From: Drosophila persimilis
Taxonomy: Eukaryota; Arthropoda; Insecta; Diptera; Drosophilidae
DNA length: 64,000 nt
Direction of reading: 5' to 3'
Assembly: GCF_003286085.1 (NCBI RefSeq)
Contig: NW_020825288.1
Span: forward strand, 7,130,001 to 7,194,000
Part shown: piece after piece, positions 50,301-63,135 of the stretch
How the letters are laid out: every line of letters begins with the position of its first letter
Numbering within the stretch: the first letter of the stretch is position 1
The notes under the pieces: generated by a model
Told to the model about the DNA's origin: nothing
Database searches by the model: none
The model's input: the letters and a program-made list of their open reading frames with translations, nothing else
Position numbers and translations under genes: made by a program

Positions 50301-53300
50301 TTTTTGCCTGACAATGACGTAATTAAGGCAAAATAAAAGCAACAACAAAACTTGGCAACATCAAAAGCAAAACTTATAGCAACAAAAAAAAACAAAGACA
50401 AAGCAAAAACACAGTCGACAACAATTTGTATTGTTTATATCATAAGTGGCGTTGAATTATTATCAAGTGTCGAGGTGGAAGGGAGACAGCAGGCACTGTT
50501 AAGAGTCAGCTGTTAAGTACTCAACAGTAGACTGTTAGCACACGCTGTTAAACGGTAACAGGCCACTGTTAGTCCTCTGGTACAGCCTGTACCTGGCTAT
50601 TGGAAGCCAACTATTGCTTAAATCTGCTTTGTGAGGGATTTTCGCATATGATTAATGTTCTATCTGGATTACTGTGGCAAAATCAGGCGAAAATATGGCA
50701 TGTTCTAGAGAACTAGAGCTTAGTGGATCATTTTAAATAGCTTCTAGTTTGAAATCAGCTGTTCTTAGTAGTTTCCAGTCGTAAATTGTGCATAAATATA
50801 ATACAAAACTGTGCCGTCTGGGCCTAAAGCTTAAGGGGTCTGGTCTTCTAGTCTTTCGATTTAAATAATTTTATAAAAGAGGCTTATGGAATTATTTTAT
50901 ATCTGACAAGATGTTAATCAGAATATACCGCCTTCTAAATGTATTCCTTTTCTTGAATATTAGTAGAATCTAAAGACTTATCAATAAACCAATTATTTTA
51001 CTTTAAATATTATTCCTTGCCTTTCCATGCCATTGCCCTGCTAAAAACTATATATCTCCGCTGCTATTCTCTTTCCAAATCAAGATCGAAACACAAGCAA
51101 ACAATTTCGCTAGTTGCTATTAGTTTTGCAATGGCATAAATTAACTAACTGTCGAGCTTGTTAAATACAAAAAATAACAAAAAATAAATTGCCTTGATGA
51201 AGGTTACAGCAATGCCTCTGAATGTTTAGTTAGAAATGCGCATAATTATAGTAGGAGCTAAATAGAAAAAACTACAATACATATATATTGTATTTTTCGA
51301 TTGGCAAAGACTTCAAATGCAGCAGAGGCATTGTGTTGTGCCTCAATGAGGTTGCAATGTCAGAAAAAAAATCCAGAGAGGAGAGAGAGAGGTAGAAAAG
51401 TTGACAAGTTCAAGTGCGTTTCGAGCAGGATTCCACATATAATATATATAGGGAGAGACTTCCCTTGACGATAAGCATAACTCGTATAGTAGTTACTTCT
51501 GCGTATTTGTATATGATTTGCATTTGCGAATATATATGCAAATATTCTGCGAATAAAACAATTAACGCAAAGGAGAAGGAGAAGGCAAATCATATATATG
51601 TATATTTTTTCGCATGAACGTGACCGCAATGCCAGAAAGGAAAGGAAGAGAGTGTGCTGGGCCGCCTCTGGGGGCCTCTGTTGATAAAGCCCCAGCCAGA
51701 ACCAACAGAATTTTTGGAGTGCCACCGAGTCAATGGCCGGCAGCGTGGCGATGGACAGCAGCCATTTTTAGGCACGCCAGCAGGCAGCCCCTTGACCATA
51801 TCGTGCTTATATAACATACACAAACAAAGATATATACATATATACATATATATATGTGTAAAAAAAAAAAAATGTGTGTCTGTGAAAAGCAGCGCCGTCA
51901 TTAAAATCACTTGAGGTTTAACCATTTTTGGAACGCCCCCACAAAAAAAAGAAAAATAAATAAAAATTGAATTAAAGTTAAGAATTTTGTTGTATTTTTT
52001 GTGATTTTTATTTGAACTGCTGCACAGGCCATAATTCAAAATTTGCCAAAAAGTGCAGCACACAAAAAAAAAGAGGATGTCAAGGCACAGGGAGAAATAA
52101 ATTTCAACTCGAAGACGGAGTCGGCTACGAGAGGAGGCTGTGCGAGGGAGGGTGGGGGAGGGGGGTGGGGGGAGTGGTGTCAGGCCTTAAGTTGAGTGTC
52201 AAATTAATCAGGCTTTTGGTAGGGGCCAGGGCGTGGAATAAACAGCGATTGACAAATTTGCATGCGATATTTAAAAAGGCAGTAAAAAAACAAAAAAAAA
52301 AGGCATGCGCTAAAATATTTATGTTCTGGCGTTTGCCTGGGGGGTGCATTGAACCCTCCTCTCTCTCTGGAAATGTAGAAATTTATTTGTTTTTGGGTTG
52401 GGTTCAGGGGTTGGGGATTCTAACCATCGAAGAGTGATTTTTTTTTTTTTGTATAATTAAAGTGCGCCCTCGATATACGCAAACGGGCAAACGTGCAGCT
52501 AATAAAATGACGCGACATTGGTCTGGGAATAATTTATTTAAATGCATTTTGTCGCGACGCGACACACACACGACAGAGAAAACGAACAATGAAGCAAACC
52601 AGCGTTTGGGGGGGCTGTGGGGCGTGTGGGGGCTGTGGGGGGTGTACGGAATTTATGGCCAAGTTTGCAGTTCGAGGAAATGGCAAACAAACGACGCGTC
52701 GTCGAGGCGCCACCAAAGGATAAAAGTGCAGGACAGGACAGGGACAGGACAGGGCCAGACAGGAGACACTAGACAAGACAGAGCCAAAAAGAAAGGACCT
52801 CGGAGAGAGAGAGAGAGTGGTAAAAGTTGTTTTCACTTTTCATTTTCGAGGTTTGGCCAATTCCGATTCCAAGAAGGACATGACCGCAGAACAGAGCCGT
52901 TTGCCAAGCTCAAATTACGGCTGGCAGGAGTCAAAGCGAAAAAGGAAAGGGCACCAGGGGAAAGGGGGGACAGGGCCCAGTTGCAGTCGTGTGTCTCTAC
53001 TGTCAAATTATCTGCAGCAAATTCTGTTGGCAGGCCCCTAAAAAGTCCATTATCCATTACGTGTACGTGTCTCAGCCTGGGGCTGTTTCTTTGGTGGAAA
53101 ATCCACTCGAATTAAGAAGGAAATTCAATTAAATCGACTGACCGCACACACTACATTAATTTGGGCTGCATCTTAATTCAATTTCAGTGGCTGTTGCACG
53201 CTCCATGCTCTCTACGCCGCCATGTGGCATGATCGGAGCGTTTTTAGGCCAGTTCTGTAGGGGAGAAAGGGTGCCGCAGAGTGGGGTAGGCGCTGCCAGG

Positions 53301-55376
53301 TGTAGGTAGGCTCTCTCACACAAAGGAAAGTTATTGTTTCCCCCCACAGACTTCAAGTGATTTCTTTCATGACAAGCGGGCCCACGGCAAATCGAAGAAC
53401 GCCCACCACCAGTCAAAAAAAAAAAAAAAAACACAGATTCCATTGCGAAAGTACAGCCACGAAATCAAATAAAAAATAAATGAATGTAAGAGCCAGAGAC
53501 AGACCATATTCGTTTTTGTTTTTTGCTCTTTTTTTTTCGAGTTAATTAAAAGAAAGTTGGACTTTGTCTGGATATTGCGGGGGCGCCCGTCCTCCCATTG
53601 CCTGTCGACTTACGAGTAATAAAACAATTTGAAGAGAGCTTAAGCGGCGGTGTGGGGCGTTGTGGGGCATGTGGCAAGTGTTTGACTTGCAGCATGTCAC
53701 TTTGAACCGCCCCAATTGTGAGTGATCCCCTCCTCCATACATAATAATTCCCTCCGACTATCAAGTGTCACGCGAATGAGGTTCACAAGTCAAAGGGTTC
53801 ACCCCATTTGGACCCTCATTCACTTTCATATCATACAAAATTAACCAAAAAAAAAAAGAGAAAAAAAGTGCCCTCAGCGGAAAAGTGCAGTAAAAAAAAC
53901 TGATAAAATGTCACGAAAATCGCACGTGTCCAAGATATCAGCCATAGAGCGGCGGCGGCGGCGGCGGCGCACCAGACGGCGACCGAGAACCCGTTGGAAA
54001 AAGCGCAACGGCAGACCAGACCGGACCGCACCGCACCGGATCACTGGACTGTGAAATGCAATGTGCAAAAAAATAACCGAAAAAATTAAGCCCAAAAGAA
54101 AACAATGCTAACTGTTAATGGTAGGCATGAATTCGCAACGTGATTTACCGTTTGGGGGTGATTTTTTGGGCTAAAGAAAAATCTTGGGGTGTAGTCCAGG
54201 AAAAGACAAGAATGATCCCCTCTACTGCAGGGCTTAAAGGTTTTTTTTTATAGACGGAAGGAGCACAGAAAACCAGTTGAAATGCACCTGCCGTTGGGCT
54301 CTTTGAACACCTGGCTTTCACACAATTTTAGGGCTAGAGGAATGCGTTCTTGGAGGGTGGAAATGCAGAATTTATGCATTGAATTTGGTTGGCAGATAAA
54401 TCTACAAGAACTACAGAAATATCTTAAAAGAAATGGCATTCAGGATTGATTATTTATAATAATTATTTTATTTAATTTAATTATTATTTATTAAAAATTA
54501 ATTAAGCTTAAAATTCCATTTCAAAACCATTTTATTTTTTAAACCAAAAGAATTTTTCTGTTTAAGAGCCTAACAAAATACGTTTAAATTTGTAAGTTGA
54601 AGGGATTTTGTAAATAATTTATTAATTATTATTAATATTTTCTATATCAAATATTTTGCCAATTTTTATTATTATAATAATCCCTCATAAAATTCTCTAT
54701 CATTTACACATCTCCAACCCAATCCCTATCAAAAATATCGTTGTATCTTTCCACATTCCTCGATAGCAAAGCAAAAATTCCAGCATTGGATTCAATGATT
54801 TATTCCCTATCCTATCTATCGTGTCGTATGACAATCCAAAAATTTGTAGCAATGGTGGATCCCCTTTACGAGCCACAGCCAACAAAAAAAACTCGTAATT
54901 CCCTTATCAAAAAAAAAAAACCACACACACAACAAAATATAGAAATCTTTTTTAGGGTAATGAGCATTGAATAGAGTGTGGATTGGGAAGATCCAATGGG
55001 CGGGGCGGGGCCGGGCCTTATCGGTGGACAAACACAAACAAAACTAAAAACCCGATACAGACAGTGGTTCAAGGGGTAAAAGTGGCAAAATGGCATAGGA
55101 ATAACAAGGGAAATCTCCAATTTCCAAGAATTCCATGCGAACGATAACGAGAAAGCTTATTGGCAGAAATAAATAAATATCAGAGGCGTAATTTACAAAA
55201 AAAAAAAAATATATAGTGTAGAGTAATTCTAGAAATTTCATGGCAAAACACTGATAGGAGTGGAACATAGAGCTGATAACACTCTCCGATGGGGCGGGCG
55301 CCTAAAGTATGCCAAAGTTGGGGTGGGATTGGGGCGGTGGGCGCGGGGGCTACGGATAGATTTTCAGAGATCTTAC
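47354..55376 (-). other. kay: kay intron between alternative first exons, including proximal promoter
   Basis: No further protein-coding exon is supported. 47354-48900 should hold the promoter and 5' UTR of the proximal isoform. It has TGACGTGACGTA at 47839-47850 (two CRE half sites) and a CT/GA palindrome at 48811-48841. A GT-rich part lies at 47700-47800. Beyond this the sequence is AT-rich with homopolymer and dinucleotide tracts such as TATA at 51800-51860, T at 52439-52450 and A at 53417-53431. The plus-strand ORFs at 48271-48755 are Phe-rich translations of T tracts, not genes. Confidence 0.55.
48811..48841. repeat. CT/GA palindromic tract (GAGA-type)
   Basis: A CT run meets a GA run through CTCGAG, giving a 30-base near-palindrome of GAGAG motifs. 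GAGA factor and CLAMP bind such tracts in fly promoters. It lies upstream of the proximal kay first exon. Confidence 0.7.
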
Positions 55377-55454
55377 CACTTTGGGCAACGGCGATAGCGG
55401 CATGCTAAACAGGTACTCATCGCCAAAGATATTGTAGTTATCCAGCGTCATCAT
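55377..55454 (-). CDS. kay: Kayak alternative first coding exon (short-N-terminus isoform)
   Basis: On the minus strand two adjacent ATGs (55454 and 55451) open [18 protein letters not shown], then PLSPLPKV, followed by the donor gtaaga. The phase is 0, so it joins the shared exon at 46155 (LGTFDG...), skipping the polyglutamine exon. The isoform would be about 556 residues. The frame is open further upstream, but only with a GTG at 55613 and no extra ATG, so the 55454/55451 start is preferred. The wording matches my memory of the short-N-terminus Fos isoform of melanogaster. The first intron would be 9.2 kb. Confidence 0.88.
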
Positions 55455-55879
55455 GGATATGCTGGTCTCTGTGGTATCTGTATCTGTATCTGTATCTTTT
55501 GTTTTGTTTCCGGCACAAAGTCTATTTTGCCGATTAGCCAAATGATTCAAGGCGATTTCTGGCGAAATACGCCTTTGTATATGTCTTTCAAAATTCAGTT
55601 CACACACCACCACAAATGTATCTCGACGGATCGATGTATCTGTATCTGTGCCTGTTGTACGAATGGCGCGCGATCGTGCGAATTATTTGCGTTGTCCGTA
55701 TTTCAATATTTCCGAGAATTGTTTTGTTTTCAGCTATTCTTTTGGTTTTTTCTTCGATACAAATGCCACAAACATTCTGTTTTTACAGTAATTTCACTCG
55801 ATTTATTACGTTTGACGGTTCACAGTTTTGTAAAACACCAGAGATTATTGCCGAAGCGTTTCGCACGGCCAACTTGTTT

Positions 55880-55920
55880 TGACTAATGCGTCATCGTCGT
55901 TCGACTGGCCTTATATACGC
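55880..55920 (-). promoter_or_regulatory. kay: TATA promoter of the short kay isoform, with paired AP-1-like sites
   Basis: On the minus strand GTATATAAGG (about 55908-55917) is a strong TATA box, so transcription should start near 55880-55890. Two adjacent 7-mers, TGACTAA (55880-55886) and TGCGTCA (55887-55893), each differ by one base from the AP-1 site TGACTCA/TGAGTCA or its CRE relative. They lie at the predicted start. The 5' UTR would be about 430 bases. Confidence 0.6.
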
Positions 55921-58900
55921 CCCCAGAGGCCCCCAGACGAGTTTTTTTATCGCTTCGAGTGAAAGAGAGCCGCCCAGACGTTAGAGAGGGCCGTTTTTGA
56001 GTGGAAACGAAAGCTACGTGGGGCTCCTCTCCGGGTCTCTGGCATTTCCTGAGCAAAAACTGCACAGACGGCAAATTATAGTACATTTTATATAGATATA
56101 TATCTGTATTATATTGTGGGTTTAACCCGCTCTGGCTGCTCTACACATACAATACAATATATGGAATATCGCACTCACGTGACTCTTCGTAGTTTTTCTT
56201 TGGCTACGCGATGTTCTTGGGGCTGGCTCCCCTTATCTTATCGCCAGACAATTTAGTTATGACATAAGCAACTAAATTTAAAGACACCGAGACACAGGTA
56301 AAGTCGCCCCTTTTATGCCCCCAAATGCAACCAACAACAAAGGCTGGCCTTTGTAATCGCGGGGCCCCAAAAAGAGGGGCCTTATCTCGCAGTTGGGCTC
56401 TACGAAATGGGTCGCCAGGCGATTCAATTCGAATCCAATACGAATCGGTGTCGCCATCGCCACCGCGATCCACCTGAGCAGGAGGCAGGCAGGTGTTCCT
56501 CCATAGGAATTTATCGTATCTATGTATGATATGTCAGCCTTTTCAATAAATATTGATGGGGAGCCCCCTGCCTACCTGCCTGCCTGCCGCCTCTACCGTT
56601 CGATGCGTTCAGGTGCCGCCTTGTAATTTTATGCGCAACCAAATGAAAAGGCCACACTGACCTTGTATCGTCACTTACGTGGCTCTCCTTTTTGGTCTCT
56701 AGAGGGGTATGGGGGATTGGTGCAGGGGGTTGGGGAAAGTGCAACCATATGTGGGTCGTGTGACACTAAACATCTGTGTGGCACAAAGGCAATTGCTTTG
56801 CTCTACTTACCTGCAACGAGAGAGATACAGAGAGAGAAAGAGAACAGAATTTTCAATTAGTATTTGGGATTGGAAAATGTACAAGAAATGTATTCTTAGA
56901 GCTTTAGATATATGGGAAATATATGTTATTTTATAAGGAAAAGGTTGTAGTTCAATGTTTTCGTGGAACTATAAGATATCTAGGGTACTATCCCCAAAGT
57001 TTCTTTGGAAATATGCAGCTATGGCAAAAGATAGTACGGGTATTTCTGTCGAATATTTTATGTGTTTCCTAGGACGTTGACTGAACCCTCAAGGGGCCCA
57101 AGCGGCACGAAGCTTTTTGCGCGCGAATCACAGACAGAAACGCCATAAACCGACCGAGGAGCGCTGCTGCATGCCGCATGACACCCAGGCAAGACGTACA
57201 TACATAAAAGGACAGAGATTCAAGGAATTAATAAGGATTTATAATGCATTGTCATCAAATTCGCAAAGAACAAAAGCAGAGAAACATTACAGGCTGTGGA
57301 TCCCGTGAATTTCGCGAATTTTAAATGCGAATATGGCCGAAATTCTATCGATTGCTCAGAGGGATACTCCTCTTCCCCTACTATGAGATTCTACCTTCTC
57401 CAGATGCCAAAAGTTTCCGCATTGAAAGACCTAGAAGCCTAGATTCACACTCAGAACAGAGACAAACGCACATAAGGTTCCATTGAATTATCTAAAGATT
57501 TACATAGGGGTTCACCATTCACCATTCATTCAACAAAGACCTTTAAAATACTACTCGTACAAGATAATGCCCCTCATTGACTCACATGTTGACTCGAAAT
57601 GCTGCCTCTAACGCATTTCAAAGTTCGAGTGAAAATTGCACTACCCTTTTCGGGTTAGGGTACAATCGGCCATAAGTTTTCGAACAGTTTCTACGAACCC
57701 ATTGCCGACGTCACGAAGTGGTGATAAGACTCTGTTCTGTATTCCCCAGATTACGTGCGAGTAGTAGCATTCGGAAGCCGGCCACTCCTATTGAGTATTT
57801 CGTATTTTTAGCCAATGGTATCATGCCTCGGGTAGGACGCAAAAGGTTCTCCGCCCGGAAGTAGAGCCTTAGGTTTCCATATAATTTGGCAATCGGTCGT
57901 AGGGAATAACGAAAACATAAATGAATAATGAGTGATTTCTGTCGAATAAAAGTTGTGCGAAGACTGATAAAGGCGCTCGGTATCTGTATCTGAGCAGAGG
58001 CGTTTACATCAGTACTTAAAAATAAAGCTATCTTTGCAGTTCATTTTCATTGTTTTTCTTTTGTCCAGCGATAAGCAAACGGCTGCGATAAAGTCTTGCA
58101 GTTCCGTAGTAACGTGATCCAAACTTCCGGTGATGATGGGGGTACGGGTATGGGTATGTGTCGTAGGCCCGGGCCATCAGATAAGATTGGAACAATGGGC
58201 CTCAAGAAAAACAAAAGCAAATCTATGACAAATACTCGTAGTACTCGAATCGGCAGCAAAGGTCTCGCTGTTTATCTGATAGGGAAATCGCTTTGCAATT
58301 AACTCGTGTTTATGGTGTAAACAGAACTTGGAACCGTTGGAATCGGTTGCACAGGTGTCTCCGACTCCTTCGGGAAGCAGACTGGAAGTATCACACAAAT
58401 AGCCCTAGGATTAGTGGTCTTTATTATGTTCTAAGCTCAGTTTTCGAATACACTGATACACTCTGCGACTCTGTGATCCTTAGTTGAAGATTAGGTGACC
58501 CCGACTCCTTCGGAAAGCAGTTCTGAGTGAGGAATGGAAGTATTTCACAAATACGCTTAAGATCAGCTATCCTCTGCGACTCTGAGATCCTTAGTTAAAG
58601 ATTAGGTGTCTCCGACTCCTTCGGAAATCAGTTCTGAGTGTGCACTGGAAGTATCTCAGAAATACCTTTAGGATTAACGAACTTTTTATAGTCTAAGATC
58701 ACTTTTCGAAGATCTGCTATCCGCTGAGACTCTCAGAACCTCAATTGAAGAACTCCCACTGTGGAAAATGTCCTTCCTTTCAATCCACTTTGGAGCAGCT
58801 CAGTGGGCCTCTACTTTAAGATCTGTTTTGGCACTTGATCATCAATCAGGCCTCTTTCCTAATCTCAAAATCAAAAAACACTTTCGAAATTAAACTCGTT

Positions 58901-58962
58901 TTTGATTGGATATACTAGAACGAACTTTTAAGAAACAAAAGCGAAAAACGTGAAGAAGGAGA
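55921..58962. other. Non-coding region between kay short-isoform promoter and fig
   Basis: No supported gene. In melanogaster fig sits inside a kay intron, so this stretch is probably intron of a distal kay transcript on the minus strand as well as the fig upstream region on the plus strand. It contains CRE-like GACGTCA at about 57708, and a diverged tandem repeat is listed separately. Short ORFs here show no family signal. Confidence 0.5.
58355..58756. repeat. Three diverged tandem units upstream of fig
   Basis: 'gt(g)tctccgactccttcgg' starts at about 58355, 58495 and 58606. Each is followed by '(a)agcag.. ctggaagtat.tcacaaata', '.aggatta' and 'ctctg.gactctg.gatcctta'. The units are about 140, 111 and 150 bases long and differ by indels. 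They end about 200 bases before the fig start codon. Confidence 0.75.
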
Positions 58963-59985
58963 ATGGCTTTTATGCGTTCCAAGCCATCGCTGGGTTCCCT
59001 GGCCCGCGTTGCCTTTCGCTGGTGTGGTCCTGGCGTGGGGCTCGTCAGCTACAGCCAGGAGCCGTATCTGGTGAAGGCCGTGCAGGGCAAGTCCAAGCCC
59101 AGGAGTCCCACCTTACAGTCCGCAATGCAGCCCAGAGCACAGGCCGAGACGATTCAGGCCCCCAAGTGCTTCGGGGAGGACAGCTTTTTCTTCAGCTCCA
59201 CGCCCAAGGCCGATGTGATGGGCGTGGCCGACGGTGTGGGCGGCTGGCGGGATCGAGGCATCGACGCCGGGCGCTTCTCCCGGGATCTGATGCAGCGCTG
59301 CTTCGTCCACGCCCAGAAGCCCACCTTCGATGCGCGCAATCCGCGCCAGCTCCTCAGCGAATGCTACGGCGAGATGAAGCGCAAGTGGAAGCCCATCCTG
59401 GGCAGCAGCACCGCCTGCGTGGTGGCCTTCAATCGCAGCGAGTCGGCCCTGTACACCGCCAACCTGGGCGACAGCGGGTACGTGGTGATCCGCAACGGCA
59501 GCGTCCTGGACCGTTCCGAGGAGCAGACGCACTTCTTCAACATGCCCTTCCAGCTGACAGTGCCGCCGCCCGACTCCAACCGCGAGATGTGGTTCTGCGA
59601 TGATCCCTCGGAGGCGGTGGCCACCCGCCTGCTCCTGCAGCCCGACGACCTTGTGCTGGTGGCCACCGACGGGCTCTTCGACAACATGCCCGAGCAGATG
59701 CTGCTCGAGATGCTCTCCAAGGTGCAGGGCGTCCACGAGCAGAAGGCCATACAGGAGGCGGTCAATCGTGTGGTGGAACGGGCGGGCGCCCTCTCGATCA
59801 ACCCCATCTACAAGTCCCCCTTCTGCCTCCGGGCCCTGGAGAACAACGTGCCCTATGGGGGCGGAGGCAAGCCGGACGACATAACCGTGGTCCTGGCCAG
59901 CGTGGCGATGCGCCAGTGCAATACCGTGGGGGATTCCAATGAATCCAAGGGCTCCGCCCTACGTCCACGTCTATCCTTTCCCTAG
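58963..59985 (+). CDS. fig: Fos intronic gene, PTC7-like PP2C phosphatase
   Basis: A single intronless ORF of 340 residues with strong GC-rich third positions, unlike the AT-rich flanks. The PPM/PP2C fold is shown by GEDSFF (about 71-76), GVADGVGGWRDRGIDAG (87-103; Asp90 and Gly91 bind metal), NLGDSGYVV (168-175), ATDGLFDN (234-241; Asp236) and PDDITVVL (304-311; paired Asp). The WRDRGIDAGRFSRDLM wording is typical of the PTC7/PPTC7 group, which is mitochondrial in yeast and mammals. The N-terminus here is basic and could be a presequence. fig is known as a gene nested on the opposite strand in a kay intron, and orientation and position agree. Absence of introns suggests origin by retroposition from a PTC7 parent (inference). 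Confidence 0.95.
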   Translation: MAFMRSKPSLGSLARVAFRWCGPGVGLVSYSQEPYLVKAVQGKSKPRSPTLQSAMQPRAQAETIQAPKCFGEDSFFFSSTPKADVMGVADGVGGWRDRGIDAGRFSRDLMQRCFVHAQKPTFDARNPRQLLSECYGEMKRKWKPILGSSTACVVAFNRSESALYTANLGDSGYVVIRNGSVLDRSEEQTHFFNMPFQLTVPPPDSNREMWFCDDPSEAVATRLLLQPDDLVLVATDGLFDNMPEQMLLEMLSKVQGVHEQKAIQEAVNRVVERAGALSINPIYKSPFCLRALENNVPYGGGGKPDDITVVLASVAMRQCNTVGDSNESKGSALRPRLSFP

Positions 59986-60352
59986 GCGTGTGACGAGAGG
60001 AGGCGTTTTCAGAGTTAAATCAAAAGTTTAAAAGTGTTGACCGGCAAATATTATTCCAAAGTCAATCAAAAAGTCACCGTGTGTTGCCAGCGATAAACAT
60101 TTAATATACAATTTGTTTATGAAGAAAAAACAGCAGTGTAGGGTGGGCGGGGCGCGGGGGGGCGTACGGGGGGTGTAGCCTCCACTCATTCATTCAGTAA
60201 ATATGAATGAATGAATGAACGAATGCGGCTACAACCGATTCCACACACAGCCGAGCCGAGCACGGCGGCAGGCAGATTGGATGATGACTCATACGTTTTA
60301 ACCAGAATTCGTGCGCTTTTTTTCTTCTGTTTTTCTTAGCCCAGTTAGTGAG

Positions 60353-60358
<6 letters not shown>

Positions 60359-60383
<25 letters not shown>

Positions 60384-60384
60384 G
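60359..60384. repeat. (TG)13 microsatellite
   Basis: Thirteen uninterrupted TG units. Likely to vary in length among individuals. Confidence 0.95.
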
Positions 60385-60614
60385 GGAGAGGGGCAGCGAG
60401 ACGTGCCATGGCCTAGGGGCCCAACGCTCGGCTGCGCCCACACTCGAGCCCGCAGAAGCCGGCTCTACGAAAACCACTCGTTTCGGCACACGTAAGCACT
60501 CACTCAGCCACTCACTCACTCACTCACGAGAGCTTTTGCACTCAACAAAGAGAGACAGAGAGAGATAGAGGGCCCGAGAGCGCGTTATTGACGAGCGCCG
60601 CGCTCACCACTCGG

Positions 60615-60638
60615 GTATAAAGAGAGAGAGAGAGAGAG
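60615..60638 (+). promoter_or_regulatory. TATA-like box next to a GAGA tract
   Basis: GTATAAAG at 60615-60622 runs directly into (AG)9. GAGA repeats are common at fly promoters. No transcript on either strand can be assigned. Confidence 0.3.
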
Positions 60639-63135
60639 CGGGGGACCAGCAAAATCAGGCGATGGTCGCTGACGTTGGAAATCCCCAATGCAGCAGCAGC
60701 ATTGCGAAATTCCCCTCCAGCATAATGTGAGAGTGCCTTCGATAAAAACGGAAAGGATACGGGGATACGACTAGAGGATGACCATTGCAGAGTGAAGATT
60801 TGGGGGAGGAAACAACACTAAAGGAAATAATGTGAAAATACCTTTAAAAATTATTAGAAAAAAATATGAATAAATAATATTAAGATATGTAACGAGGAAA
60901 ACCAAGGAAAAATGCCACATTTCTCATCAGCACAAGGCCCACACGCCCGAAATAAATTATCTCTGATAACACCACAAGATATTGGCAGACTTATACCTAT
61001 AAGATCTGGAATGGAATATAGGGGAGAGAGTGGCACAAAATTGAGCCTATAAATGCCCCGCAGCCAGCGATTTCCGCCATGAAATTCCGCAGTCTTACAA
61101 ATAAATACAGTCGAAATTTCATATAGAAAATCTCAAGAGGAATCACAGAACTAATTTTTGCAATATAGCATTGCAGTGTTCTGGAAATAAATTCCATATA
61201 TAGGAAACTTCGTTGTATGGAAGTTCGTAAAAGAGAAGAGCGACTGTATACCAGAATACAATAAATATATCCCAGATCCCCTATACCCCTTTGGTTACAA
61301 GCCCTCCCTGAGTGCCAGCAGACCCTCGGCTTTCCCTTGCTGTCGGGTCAAGGAGTTGACACAATCTGGGGAGTGCTGTCGGGTGTCCGGGGCCGTCAGT
61401 TCTTGATAATTTCCCCAATGGCTTTATCTTTCGCTCGTTTCGCACTTTTCAGCGCCGTGTCGAATTGAACCTGATGTTGCAACACTCGTTCGTTGCCCCT
61501 TGGAATGCGGTGCCTGATGCTGCGCCTCTTCTTGGAATTCCTTGCCGGATGACGCGTCCGCACGTTGCACGGGCCAACAAGGATCGACGGGCGTGTAAAT
61601 CTTTCAGCATTGTGTGTATGCTGTATGCATTTTTAGCCACACTCCACACCACTCCAAACCCAACCAAACCGATCCCCACCAAGCCGTTCCAGATGTGCTC
61701 CAATTCGTATAACCAACTCCACATTCAATTCCGCATCCATTTCCCCAGTTCCATGTGCAATTTCCGCTGGCGGCTTGAATTAGTCGAATCGTCGATGTAT
61801 ATAACTCAATTAGGGGTAGAACGGGGGGCTAACTGAACATCAGGCCACTGCCAGTTAGCACTGACACCTCCTTCTCCTCTTAGTACTCCTCCTCAGGGCC
61901 CTGGCCTTGCTCTAGAAAGTTCAACAAACCCATTGGGAGCACCGAAGCAGAGGCAGTGGCGGAGGCAGTGGCAGAGGCGCCGCAGTCAATGGCTGGAACA
62001 AAGGGGGTTCTTTGTAGTCCCTGAATTTCAGGTTTGAGGGACACATTCCGCACATTTTTGTATTTGTTTTGTTACCCTAGATATCGCATGATTTATTGAA
62101 GGAAAACTATTAACAAAGAGAGCAATAGATTCTTTGAGTAAATTCCTTTAATACGATTCGACAATCCTATCAAATCCCCCCTAAAAGAATACAAAACAAA
62201 CAAAATATTGTATTTTGTGTTTTAAAGCACTTCAAAGACTCTTAAGACCAAAGTTTTTTTAACCCCAATATTACGAAAAATATTTATATATATTTTAGAA
62301 GTTTTTAGAACTTTATCTTCCATTCTTTCACCGGTAGATTATTTTAGGAGCCACAAAATGAGGAGATATAATTATTATAACTCTTGAATATAACAAATTT
62401 CATTATACAGTACTTCCCATGTCTAAAATGCTACCCCTGGAATCTCCTCTTATATTCCAATCTATTATCCAAACAAAAATAATAAAATAATAAACAAAAG
62501 CAAACAAAAATTCGTAAAAAATATAGCCGATATCAATCCTATATCAATATCGTCTTAATAGCTTTAACCCCCTTTAACCCCTCTCCAGGACTACGCTCCT
62601 GACAAATGTGTGAATGCTTTCCTTTTTTCGCTCACATGACAGCCCATCCCACTCTTTGGGACCCCGTTTCCTCAGCCGCCTACACTCTGCCGAAATTCCC
62701 AGAAAATCGAAAGCAAATGCGAACTCGAAAACACGCAACATTTGACATTTTCCCCCCGGTTTTTTTCCCCCCATTTTTGTTTTCATTATTGTATTTTCGG
62801 TTTCTTTTCTTTTGCCGCTTAGTTGAAAATATACCAAATGACATAATTTTTGTGTGCGGGGGAAAAATTAGCATTTGAACTGAAGCAAATGAGAGATCAT
62901 CGCATTACTCTCTCTCTCTAACTCTCTTTCCAGCTATCTTCTCCGACATATGTATGTATCTCATTCGAGTTGGAAGTAGAGATGAGCAAAGGCTTTGAAG
63001 ACGAACTCACGCACGAAAAAGCACGAAGCTGCTCACGATGAAGCATAACGAAGAAGGTGAGAGCTTAAGCTCTTCGTTACTGCCTTGAAAGAGCCTTGGA
63101 ATCACGACTATTCATCCCCTGACCATCTCTAGCTG

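Noticed and set aside
55350..55613. Longer N-terminal extension of the kay short isoform to 55613
   Set aside because: The frame is open but starts at GTG. The first ATGs are at 55454/55451, so it is treated as 5' UTR.
58950..59603. 217-codon alternative frame over fig, and minus-strand ORFs there
   Set aside because: Out-of-frame translation of the PP2C gene, low in recognisable motifs.
60194..60568. ORFs over the TG/CTCA repeats
   Set aside because: Low-complexity translations (HTHTHT, VCVCVC) without support.
62966..63132. Possible MITE with 'tagagatg' ends and the central palindrome agagcttaagctct (63060-63073)
   Set aside because: Terminal match is only about 8 bases and the flanks show no target-site duplication.
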